This document shows positions 1-7,111 of a DNA stretch of 10,283 bases, one piece after another. The position numbers were made by a program, and so were the translations under genes. Numbering within the stretch: position 1 is the stretch's first letter; the number at the start of each line of letters is the position of its first letter. Under the pieces are notes generated by a model. That model saw nothing but the letters and a program-made list of their open reading frames with translations. It did not search any database and had not been told where the DNA came from. This DNA is from DAIPHL01 sp036771375 (GTDB lineage: Bacteria > Synergistota > Synergistia > Synergistales > Synergistaceae), in the NCBI GenBank assembly GCA_036771375.1, contig DAIPHL010000078.1, positions 1 through 10,283 on the forward strand, written 5' to 3'.

Positions 1-100
1 GGTCGGCGGGAGGTCCGCCGAAGGCTCAACGAGCGCTCCCGGGCCCTGACCAGCCGAATCCTGAACGCCCTTCGGCGCGTCCATCAACGGCCGAAACATC

Positions 101-346
101 GTGCTGGCTTACCCAGAGCGGCGAAGCGCCGACAACTACGCGACGATCGTCATGATCGTGAACGGAACCGTCAACGAGCGGCTCGAGGTGGACGGCGGAA
201 CTCGCGGAGAAATCCCGCTGAAGCGAGTTCTGGCCGTCGAAGAGAACATGTCGAAGAACAGCTACCGCATGGAATGCGCGACGTTGATACTACAAAAGGC
301 CAGGAAAGAGTCGGCATGTTTGATCGCCGAATCGGAAGGAGGTTAA
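101..346 (+). CDS. Possible small ORF or gene remnant before cas12b
   Basis: This is an 81-residue reading frame with a GTG start; the frame is open from about position 65. I do not recognise the product. Codons up to about position 270 look like real coding sequence (mostly G or C in third position), with a central stretch reading ATIVMIVNGTVNERLEVDGG. The last third looks less coding-like. No convincing Shine-Dalgarno site precedes the GTG. Its TAA stop (344-346) lies inside the gap between the cas12b ribosome site and ATG, as expected for translational coupling. It could be a tiny operon gene, or the decayed 3' end of an upstream gene: a different frame across positions 1-95 also reads plausibly, which would imply a frameshift. 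Low confidence. Confidence 0.3.
   Translation: MLAYPERRSADNYATIVMIVNGTVNERLEVDGGTRGEIPLKRVLAVEENMSKNSYRMECATLILQKARKESACLIAESEGG
338..342 (+). promoter_or_regulatory. Shine-Dalgarno site that fixes the cas12b start
   Basis: GGAGG lies 6 nt before the ATG at 349. The reading frame is open further upstream, with an in-frame ATG at 274, but that ATG has no ribosome site in front of it. The protein beginning at 349 (MPKQDKPSVTQRAYTLRLRG) also starts as Cas12b proteins do, with an early beta strand of the TRAYTLRL type. The longer 1488-residue version is therefore unlikely. Confidence 0.85.
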
Positions 347-348
347 CG

Positions 349-3300
349 ATGCCAAAGCAGGATAAACCATCCGTTACTCAGCGCGCCTACACCCTTCGGC
401 TCCGTGGGGCTGATCCGAGTGATACTTCATGGCGTGACGCCCTCTGGCGGACTCACGAGGCGGTCAACAAAAGCGCCAAGGCGTTCGGCGACTGGCTGCT
501 CACCCTGCGCGGCGGACTGGACCACACCCTGGCGGATGCCAGGGTCAAGGGTGGGAAGGGAAAGCCAGACCGCGATCCGGCCGACGCGGAGCGCAAGGCC
601 CGGCGTATTCTGTTGGCGTTGTCATGGCTTTCGGTGGAGTCGAAACTTGGGGCTCCGGAAGGTTACATCGTTGCGTCCGGCGAAGAGGCCCCCGAAAATC
701 GCAACGGCAAGGTTGTCGCGGCGCTTGAAGAAATCCTTAAAAACAGAAATCTTGCGGATAACGAGATCGGCGAGTGGAAGAAGGATTGCTCGTCTTCCCT
801 GAGCGCGGCCATCCGCGGCGATGCCGTTTGGGTCAATAGAAGCAAAGCGTTTGATGAGGCGGTCAAGTCGATAGGTTGCTCGCTCACCCGTGATGAAGTG
901 TGGGACATGTTGGAGCGTTTTTTCGGAAGTCGTGATGCTTATCTGGCTCCAGCAAAAGGTTCCGAAGACGAATCTTCCGAGACAGAACAAGGGAACAAAG
1001 CAAAGGACCTCGTCCAGAAGGCAGGACAATGGCTCAGCAGCCGGTTCGGCACCGGTAAAGGAGCGGACTTCTGCCGCATGGCCGACGTCTACGGGAAGAT
1101 CGCGGCGTGGGCTGGCGCGAACAAATCGAATGGATCAGCTACTGTCGATGATCTCGCTAAAGAACTCCAAAAAGAACTCCAAATCGAGGAATCCAAAGCC
1201 ACGGATGGACTTGACTGGATAATTAAACTGAGCAGCTATCCGGGTCACTCACCCAATCCCGTTCACGAGCTACTTCGACAAAACCCCAAACTGGCCAGAA
1301 GCAACCTTGATGATCTTGAAAAGACGGCGAATACACGTGCCGAAAGCTGTAGATCAAAAATCGGATCGAAGGGACAACGACCATACTCCGACGCCGTCTT
1401 AAAGGACGTGGAAGCCGTTTGCGAATTCACCTACTTGCAGAAAGATGGGCCGGCGAGGCATTCCGAGTTCACCGTCATACTTGACCACGCGGCCCGCCGG
1501 GTTTCGCTGGCACACACGTGGATCAAGCGCGCCGAGAAGGAGCGTAGCAAGTTCGAGGAGGACGCTAAGAAGATAGGTCAAGTTCCCAAGGCAGCGAAAG
1601 ATTGGCTGCATAAGTTCTGCACGGAACGTTCGCAAGCGTCAGGCGCCCTGGAGCCCTACCGTATCCGTCGGCGGGCGGTGGACGGATGGAAGGAAGTGGT
1701 TGCCGCATGGAGCGAGAGATCATGCAATACCAGCGCCGACCGGATTGCCGCCGCTCGGGCGTTGCAGGACGATCCGGAGATCGACAAGTTCGGCGATATC
1801 CAGCTATTCGAGGCCCTCGCCGAGGATGACGCCGCATGCGTTTGGCACAAGGACGGCGATGCCGCGAAAGCTCCCGATCCTCAGCCGCTGATCGACTACG
1901 CTCTTGCCGCCGAAGCGGAATTCAGGAAACGGCACTTCAAGGTGCCGGCGTACCGCCACCCCGACGCGCTTTTGCATCCCGTCTTTACCGATTTCGGGGA
2001 ATCCCGCTGGAAAATCTGTTTCGACGTCCACGAAAATCTGGAAACAGCGTCTCCACACGCGCTTTCCCTTAAGCTTTGGACCGGGAGCGAGGTGGTGCCG
2101 GTTCCGTTGCGCTGGCAGTCCAAGAGGTTGGCGCGTGATCTGGCTCTCGGACAAGATGCTCAGAAAGACGGAGCTCTCGAGGTCGCCCGCGCGGACAGAT
2201 TGGGACGAGCAGCTTCAAATGTGACCAAGAGCGATGAGGTGAAGATCTCGGGGCTCTTTGAACAAGCGGATTGGAATGGCAGGTTGCAGGCTCCAAGGCG
2301 GCAGTTGGAAGCCATCGCCGTCGTAAGGGACAACCTCAGTTTATCCGACCAAGAACGTGAGCGCCGGATGTCCGGAATGATGGACCGCATCCGTTGGCTG
2401 GTTACTTTCTCGGCAAAGCTGCAGCCGCAGGGTCCGTGGTACGAATTTGCAAAAACGAATCAACTTAGAATCGACCTTCAAGACTGGCCCCACGCCGATT
2501 CGAACAAAACACGAAAAGGTCACGCCCGGCTCATCCTCTCCCGTCTTCCCGGCCTGCGAGTGCTTTCCGTCGACCTCGGCCACCGCTACGCCGCGGCGTG
2601 CGCAGTGTGGGAAGCGGTAAACGCTGAGCAGGTCGAGGAAGCATGCAAAGATGCCGGGCATGAGGCGCCAAATGCGAACGATCTTTACCTGCATCTCAAG
2701 AGAAAAGCGACCAAGAAGCAGAAGAAGGACAAGAAAATCGAAGTCGAGAAAACCACCATCTATCGCCGCATCGGCGCGGACACATTGCCGAATGGCACGC
2801 CGCATCCCGCCCCGTGGGCGCGACTGGACCGCCAGTTCCTCATCAAGCTCCAGGGCGAGAAGGAAGGGGTTCGCGAGGCCTCCAACGAGGAGGTTTGGAA
2901 AGTTCACCAATTGGAAACGGAACTGGGCCGGACCACACCGCTTATCGACCGTCTCGTGGCTTCCAGATGGGGCGGCTCTGACAAACAAATAGCGCGTCTC
3001 GAAGAGCTTAAAAAGCTCGGCTGGAACTCTGCGGAGAAATCTGATCCAAACGGTGAATCGGACGAGGGCGAATCCCGCAGACCGTCGCTCTCCGTGGACG
3101 AACTGATGTCCTCCGCCGTCCGCACCATGCGCCTTGCGCTCAAGCGCCACGGCGACCGGGCACGAATCGCCCATTACCTCATAACCGACGAAAAGACCAA
3201 GCCTGGTGGAACTAAAGAAAAACTGGATGAAAGCGGGCGAGTCGATCTTTTACAGGATGCGCTGGTCATGTGGCACGATCTGTTCTCGTCCCACGGATGG

Positions 3301-4740
3301 GAGGACAAGGCGGCAGGGCAACTGTGGGGTGAACATGTCGCCAAGTTGTCCGAGTACAAGGCCCCTGAAGAAATCGACGAGGGATCTTCAGTCATAGAGC
3401 GCAAGAAAAAGCAAAAGGAAAATCGAGAAAAACTCTACGATGTGGCGGAGGCGCTGGCCCAGGATGAGACTCTCCGGAAGGCCCTCCACGACGCCTGGAA
3501 GAAACGATGGGAAGAAGACGACGAACAGTGGAAAAAACGGCTTCGCTGGTTCAAGGACTGGATCCTTCCCCGTGGCAAGGCCGCGAATGATCCGGCCATT
3601 CGCAAGGTCGGCGGACTCTCCCTTCCCCGTCTTGCCACGCTGACCGAGTTCCGCCGCAAGGTTCAGGTGGGATTTTTCACGCGCCTTCATCCCGATGGCA
3701 CAAGGGCTGAAGCCAAAGAGCAGTTTGGGCAAAAGACCCTGGACGCGCTGGAACATCTGCGCGAGCAACGTGTCAAGCAACTCGCGAGCCGTATCACCGA
3801 GGCGGCGCTCGGCATCGGAAGCGAAGGAGGCAAGGGATGGGACGGCGGCAAGCGGCCTCGCCAACGCATCGACGACCCGCGCTTCGCCCCCTGCCACGCC
3901 ATCGTCATCGAAGATCTTACCCGCTACCGGCCGGAGGAAACCCGCACGCGGCGGGAAAACCGGCAACTCATGAGCTGGTCGTCCTCGAAGGTCAAGAAGT
4001 ACCTGGCTGAAGCCTGCCAACTCCACGGCCTGCACCTCCGGGAAGTCTCGGCGAGCTACACGTCGCGACAGGACTCCCGCACAGGAGCTCCGGGCATCCG
4101 CTGTCAGGATGTGCCCGTCGATGAATTCATGCGGTCGCCCTTTTGGCGGCATCAAATCGCGCAGGCCGAGAAGAAACAGTCCGGAGGCAAGGGCGACGCA
4201 CGCGAGCGCTTTCTCTGTGACCTGAACGCAAGATGGAAAGACAAATCCGAAGCTGATTGGAAGAAGGCCGGAGCTGTCCGTGTTCCTCTCAAGGGCGGCG
4301 AGATATTTGTTTCGGCCGACCCCGCCTCTCTCGCTGCCAAGGGGCTTCAGGCCGACCTGAACGCCGCCGCCAACATCGGCCTGCGAGCGCTCATTGATCC
4401 GGACTGGCCCGGCAAGTGGTGGTATGTGCCCTGCGATCCGGTCAGCTTCAGACCCATAAAGGACAAGGTTGCAGGCAGCGCGGCGGTGAAACTAGACCAA
4501 GCGTTGCGTCAACCCGCCCAAGCGCAGAGTGGTGACGCCAAGGCCAAAAAGAAGCGCGAGAAAAAGGACGCTGGCAAACCCCAAGAAGTCGTCAACCTCT
4601 GGCGAGATATTTCGTCATCCCCGCTCGGCGAATCCGGGGAGTGGAAGGAATACGCCGCCTACCGGAATCAAGTGCAGGTTCGAGTGGTCGATATCCTTCG
4701 CAGAGCCGTTTGCTCAAAAAATAACCGGGAGAAACAATAA
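349..4740 (+). CDS. cas12b: Cas12b (C2c1) type V-B CRISPR effector nuclease, large form
   Basis: This is the single RNA-guided effector of a type V-B system: with crRNA and tracrRNA it should bind and cut double-stranded DNA using one RuvC nuclease site. All three RuvC motifs are visible: RuvC-I SVDLGHRYAAA (D742), RuvC-II IVIEDLTRYRPEETR (E1188) and RuvC-III LQADLNAAANIGLRAL (D1336). Between II and III lies the Cas12b signature TSRQDSRTGAPGIRC, close to SSRFDARTGAPGIRC of the Alicyclobacillus enzyme as I recall it. The C-terminal part has WWYVPCDP and NLWRD, also typical. At 1463 aa it is much longer than AacCas12b (1129 aa; D570/E848/D977). Extra length sits before RuvC-I, between RuvC-I and II (446 versus 278 residues), and slightly after RuvC-III. 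Inserts include Lys-rich stretches near residues 785-797 and 1394-1410. It is first in the operon; the next start codon lies 30 nt after its stop. Confidence 0.97.
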   Translation: MPKQDKPSVTQRAYTLRLRGADPSDTSWRDALWRTHEAVNKSAKAFGDWLLTLRGGLDHTLADARVKGGKGKPDRDPADAERKARRILLALSWLSVESKLGAPEGYIVASGEEAPENRNGKVVAALEEILKNRNLADNEIGEWKKDCSSSLSAAIRGDAVWVNRSKAFDEAVKSIGCSLTRDEVWDMLERFFGSRDAYLAPAKGSEDESSETEQGNKAKDLVQKAGQWLSSRFGTGKGADFCRMADVYGKIAAWAGANKSNGSATVDDLAKELQKELQIEESKATDGLDWIIKLSSYPGHSPNPVHELLRQNPKLARSNLDDLEKTANTRAESCRSKIGSKGQRPYSDAVLKDVEAVCEFTYLQKDGPARHSEFTVILDHAARRVSLAHTWIKRAEKERSKFEEDAKKIGQVPKAAKDWLHKFCTERSQASGALEPYRIRRRAVDGWKEVVAAWSERSCNTSADRIAAARALQDDPEIDKFGDIQLFEALAEDDAACVWHKDGDAAKAPDPQPLIDYALAAEAEFRKRHFKVPAYRHPDALLHPVFTDFGESRWKICFDVHENLETASPHALSLKLWTGSEVVPVPLRWQSKRLARDLALGQDAQKDGALEVARADRLGRAASNVTKSDEVKISGLFEQADWNGRLQAPRRQLEAIAVVRDNLSLSDQERERRMSGMMDRIRWLVTFSAKLQPQGPWYEFAKTNQLRIDLQDWPHADSNKTRKGHARLILSRLPGLRVLSVDLGHRYAAACAVWEAVNAEQVEEACKDAGHEAPNANDLYLHLKRKATKKQKKDKKIEVEKTTIYRRIGADTLPNGTPHPAPWARLDRQFLIKLQGEKEGVREASNEEVWKVHQLETELGRTTPLIDRLVASRWGGSDKQIARLEELKKLGWNSAEKSDPNGESDEGESRRPSLSVDELMSSAVRTMRLALKRHGDRARIAHYLITDEKTKPGGTKEKLDESGRVDLLQDALVMWHDLFSSHGWEDKAAGQLWGEHVAKLSEYKAPEEIDEGSSVIERKKKQKENREKLYDVAEALAQDETLRKALHDAWKKRWEEDDEQWKKRLRWFKDWILPRGKAANDPAIRKVGGLSLPRLATLTEFRRKVQVGFFTRLHPDGTRAEAKEQFGQKTLDALEHLREQRVKQLASRITEAALGIGSEGGKGWDGGKRPRQRIDDPRFAPCHAIVIEDLTRYRPEETRTRRENRQLMSWSSSKVKKYLAEACQLHGLHLREVSASYTSRQDSRTGAPGIRCQDVPVDEFMRSPFWRHQIAQAEKKQSGGKGDARERFLCDLNARWKDKSEADWKKAGAVRVPLKGGEIFVSADPASLAAKGLQADLNAAANIGLRALIDPDWPGKWWYVPCDPVSFRPIKDKVAGSAAVKLDQALRQPAQAQSGDAKAKKKREKKDAGKPQEVVNLWRDISSSPLGESGEWKEYAAYRNQVQVRVVDILRRAVCSKNNREKQ

Positions 4741-4770
4741 TGATGGCCACTCCGCGGCTGGGAGCTTACT

Positions 4771-6489
4771 ATGGATGAGAGTCTGTGGCCCGCCCGGAAC
4801 GTGGCCGAACATGCCTACTGCCCGCGGCTTTTCTACTACATGCAGGTGGAAGGCATTTTTGTCCCCAGCAGCGACACGGAGAAAGGGGCCGCCGTCCATC
4901 GACGCGTGGACAAACCGAGCGCCGCTCTGGAGAAGGTGGATGAAAGCGAAGCGGACCCCGATCGGCCGAGAATCGTTCGGAGTCTGGCTTTGACGAGCGA
5001 GTCGCTCGGACTCACCGCGACGCTGGACCTAGCGGAGATATCGGGCCAAGTCGCCGTGCCGGTCGAGTACCGCAAGGGACGTCCCAGGCACGTTGCGCTG
5101 GGGCCGCCTGCCGACGATTGCGGCGAAATGGAACAACCCCCGCTTTCAAATCCGGAGGCGTGGCCCACGGACCGCGTTCAGGTGGGTTTGCAAGCTGTCC
5201 TGCTTGAGGATGCGGGATATATCGTCAGAGAAGCGGTGATTTACTATGCCGAGGAGAAGCTTCGTCTCAGAATCACCGTCGATGATACGCTCAAGGCCGA
5301 AGCCTTGCTGACCCTGGAAAAGGCGAAACAGTGCGCGGAAGGGCCACGGCCTCTTCCACTGCTCAACGATCCGCGCTGTCCGAGATGCTCCCTTCAGCCA
5401 ATATGCCTGCCGGACGAGGTCAACCATCAGCGCGCCCAGTCTCCAACCGACGAACTAACGCCGAGAAAGATCTGGCCGCCTCGCGATGACGGCATTCATG
5501 TGGTGGCCCAGCAGGAAGGCGTGAAGGTCGGGGTTCGCGGGATGGAGTTGAGAGTCACCGACAAAAATGGCTCTGCAGTCAAGACCATTCCGCTTGCCAA
5601 CCTCGAAAGCCTTTCACTGCTTGGTTCGGTTCAGATCACCACCCAGGCGATTCATGCCCTTGCCGACATGAACACACCTATCGCGTTTCTTTCACCGGCC
5701 GGGCGTCTGATAGCCTTGATCGATCCGCTCGATTCGGTCAGCGCCGAGGTTCGCAGGTCGCAGATTCGCAAGCTCGATCGCGCGGATGTCTGCCTCGAAC
5801 TTGCACGCGCCCTCGTGTCGGCCAAGATCGCGAACCAGCGAACACTTCTCCTCCGCAATCACGGTTCACTGCCTGCCGGCGCAGCCGCCGATCTTGCGAA
5901 GGAGGCCATGAATGCGGCGCGGTCGGAGTCATTGGATGCCGTGCGCGGACATGAGGGTCAGGCGGCGACCATCTACTTCGGACATTTTGCTGGAATGATC
6001 AAGGGCCCTCTATCGGTGGAATTCGACGCCAACGGCAGGAAACGCAGACCTCCGCCCGACCCCATAAACTCCTGCCTGTCGCTCGCATACTCGATGTTGA
6101 CTCACGAATGCGTGGCGGCGTTGCGCCTCGCGAGGCTGGAACCATCTATCGGCGGATTTCATGTGTCGAGGCCGGGACGCCCCGCTCTCGCGCTCGATCT
6201 CATGGAGCCGTTTCGGCCGCTCATCGCGGACTCCGTCGCGATCACATGCTTCAATCGCGGCGAATTGACCGAGGGGCATTTTCTTCGCACCGCCTCCGGC
6301 TGTTCGCTCACAAGCGCCGGAAGAAGAAGTTTTTTCAACGCGCTCGGCAGAAGAATGGATACGGAGATCACCCACCCGGTCTTCGAGTATCGTTTGAGCT
6401 ACCGGCGCATGATCGTTTTGCACGCGCGAATGATTGCGGCCTGGCTCACGGGGGATATTCCTTCCCTGGCGTTTTTGACCACGCGCTGA
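4771..6489 (+). CDS. cas4-cas1: Cas4-Cas1 fusion, CRISPR spacer acquisition
   Basis: A 572-residue fusion of a Cas4 exonuclease, which trims prespacers and helps PAM selection, with the Cas1 integrase. Such fusions are typical of V-B and I-U/I-G loci. Cas4 part (about 1-225): iron-sulfur cysteines C17 (in YCPRLFYY), C203, C206 and C212 (CPRCSLQPIC), and RecB-type nuclease residues D86 (ATLDLAE) and E99 in PVEYRKG. The usual form there is EYKRG; here R and K are swapped, so the catalytic lysine would be at 102 rather than 101. Cas1 part (about 245-572): E395 (RGHEGQAA), H464 (GGFHVSRPGRPALALDLMEPFRP), D476 and E479, the full metal-binding set. The start has GGAG 6 nt upstream. It lies between cas12b and cas2 and should act with Cas2 as the integration complex. 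Confidence 0.97.
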   Translation: MDESLWPARNVAEHAYCPRLFYYMQVEGIFVPSSDTEKGAAVHRRVDKPSAALEKVDESEADPDRPRIVRSLALTSESLGLTATLDLAEISGQVAVPVEYRKGRPRHVALGPPADDCGEMEQPPLSNPEAWPTDRVQVGLQAVLLEDAGYIVREAVIYYAEEKLRLRITVDDTLKAEALLTLEKAKQCAEGPRPLPLLNDPRCPRCSLQPICLPDEVNHQRAQSPTDELTPRKIWPPRDDGIHVVAQQEGVKVGVRGMELRVTDKNGSAVKTIPLANLESLSLLGSVQITTQAIHALADMNTPIAFLSPAGRLIALIDPLDSVSAEVRRSQIRKLDRADVCLELARALVSAKIANQRTLLLRNHGSLPAGAAADLAKEAMNAARSESLDAVRGHEGQAATIYFGHFAGMIKGPLSVEFDANGRKRRPPPDPINSCLSLAYSMLTHECVAALRLARLEPSIGGFHVSRPGRPALALDLMEPFRPLIADSVAITCFNRGELTEGHFLRTASGCSLTSAGRRSFFNALGRRMDTEITHPVFEYRLSYRRMIVLHARMIAAWLTGDIPSLAFLTTR

Positions 6490-6505
6490 ATGGCCGGAGG
6501 CTAAT

Positions 6506-6796
6506 ATGCGTCGATGCTATCTGGTTTGTTACGACATTAGAGACCCCAAAAGGTTGCGGCGCGTCCACAGGGTGCTCAGGGGGTATGGCGAGGCCTGGCA
6601 GTTTTCAGTCTTCTTCTGCGTGCTCAAAGATATCGACCGCGTGCGCTTACAGACCGATCTCGAAGAGCAAATGAACCAGAAAGAGGATCAGACGATGATT
6701 CTGGACCTTGGTCCCAACGAGAAGGAGGCACGCGAAGCGGCCACGGTTATCGGCCAACCTCTTCCCGAACAGGAGAGCGGCATCGTCGTAATTTGA
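6506..6796 (+). CDS. cas2: Cas2, CRISPR adaptation protein
   Basis: 96 residues, a normal length for Cas2. It has the ferredoxin-like start YLVCYDIRDPKRLRRVHRVL with the conserved Asp at D10, then GYGEAWQFSVFFCVL, and a C-terminal strand around DQTMILDLG. Cas2 dimers bridge two Cas1 dimers during spacer integration and mainly play a structural role. A GGAGG site lies 5 nt before the ATG, and the cas4-cas1 stop is only 16 nt upstream, so the two are surely co-transcribed. The TGA stop (6794-6796) overlaps the -35 element of the predicted tracrRNA promoter. Confidence 0.96.
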   Translation: MRRCYLVCYDIRDPKRLRRVHRVLRGYGEAWQFSVFFCVLKDIDRVRLQTDLEEQMNQKEDQTMILDLGPNEKEAREAATVIGQPLPEQESGIVVI

Positions 6797-6822
6797 CTTT
6801 ATTGATTGTCAGATGGTATATT
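6793..6822 (+). promoter_or_regulatory. Sigma70-type promoter for the tracrRNA
   Basis: TTGACT (6793-6798) and TATATT (6817-6822) are separated by 18 nt. Each is one mismatch or less from consensus apart from TATATT, which differs from TATAAT at one position. The -35 hexamer overlaps the cas2 stop codon. Initiation would fall near 6828-6830, just where the sequence starts to resemble the 5' end of V-B tracrRNAs. It could also feed transcription into the array. Confidence 0.7.
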
Positions 6823-6828
6823 AATATC

Positions 6829-6920
6829 CTCTACAGGAGGATGGAATACTACGGTATGTGTCTTCCCTTTCAATAGGTTTGGCACCGTAGGTCGATCAGT
6901 TTCGTTCCGACGAAGTCCTC
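6829..6920 (+). ncRNA. tracrRNA of the type V-B system
   Basis: The anti-repeat is at 6891-6917. Its first 9 nt (GTCGATCAG, 6891-6899) are exactly complementary to repeat positions 22-30, and CCGACG (6907-6912) is complementary to repeat positions 9-14; overall about 22 of 27 positions pair, plus one G-U. Before it sits a perfect 7-bp stem, CTACGGT (6849-6855) with ACCGTAG (6884-6890). Inside this stem-loop, GTGTCT (6858-6863) can pair with the last six repeat bases, GGACAC. The same order is found in the Alicyclobacillus V-B tracrRNA as I remember it: a TCTA-AGGA start, a CAACGGG/CCCGTTG stem enclosing GTGCC, then the anti-repeat. The 5' end is inferred from the promoter. The 3' end is uncertain because I see no clear terminator. 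Confidence 0.85.
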
Positions 6921-7111
6921 AAAAGCCTCCGCGAGAGCGAAGGTGGTGAAGAGGGATCCAGGAGATGCTCGAACCCCTTGAGATTCCTTGAGATGAAGGG
7001 AGTTGGAGCCACTTGTAAATGCCCGTCGCAAGGTGCAAATTAACCAACGTCTGGCCATGCTCGCATGACGGTGTAAAAACGCTGTACCAGCAAGGTGTTA
7101 GAAGGGCGGCG
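6921..7111 (+). promoter_or_regulatory. CRISPR leader region
   Basis: This is the non-coding stretch between the tracrRNA anti-repeat and the first repeat. It is assigned as leader because it borders the non-degenerate end of the array and the cas genes. It contains a tandem CCTTGAGAT (6976-6984 and 6986-6994). I see no clear consensus promoter for the array here; TGTAAA near 7072 is at best a weak -10. The array may be transcribed from the tracrRNA promoter or from an element I cannot recognise. Short frames in this stretch have no coding signs. Confidence 0.6.

Noticed and set aside
274..348. Upstream in-frame ATG giving a 1488-residue effector
   Set aside because: There is no ribosome site before 274, whereas a GGAGG with ideal spacing precedes the ATG at 349. 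The extra 25 residues do not look like Cas12b.
2341..3174. Minus-strand frame of 277 residues inside cas12b
   Set aside because: It is antisense to the RuvC-I region of the effector, has no recognisable motif, and is explained by GC-rich codon shadows.
3388..4155. Minus-strand frame of 255 residues inside cas12b
   Set aside because: It is antisense to the conserved effector segment containing RuvC-II. No ribosome site or domain was seen.
6841..6876. Tiny frame MEYYGMCLPFQ after an AGGAGG
   Set aside because: The AGGAGG touches the ATG with no spacing, and the bases are better explained as the 5' part of the tracrRNA stem-loop.
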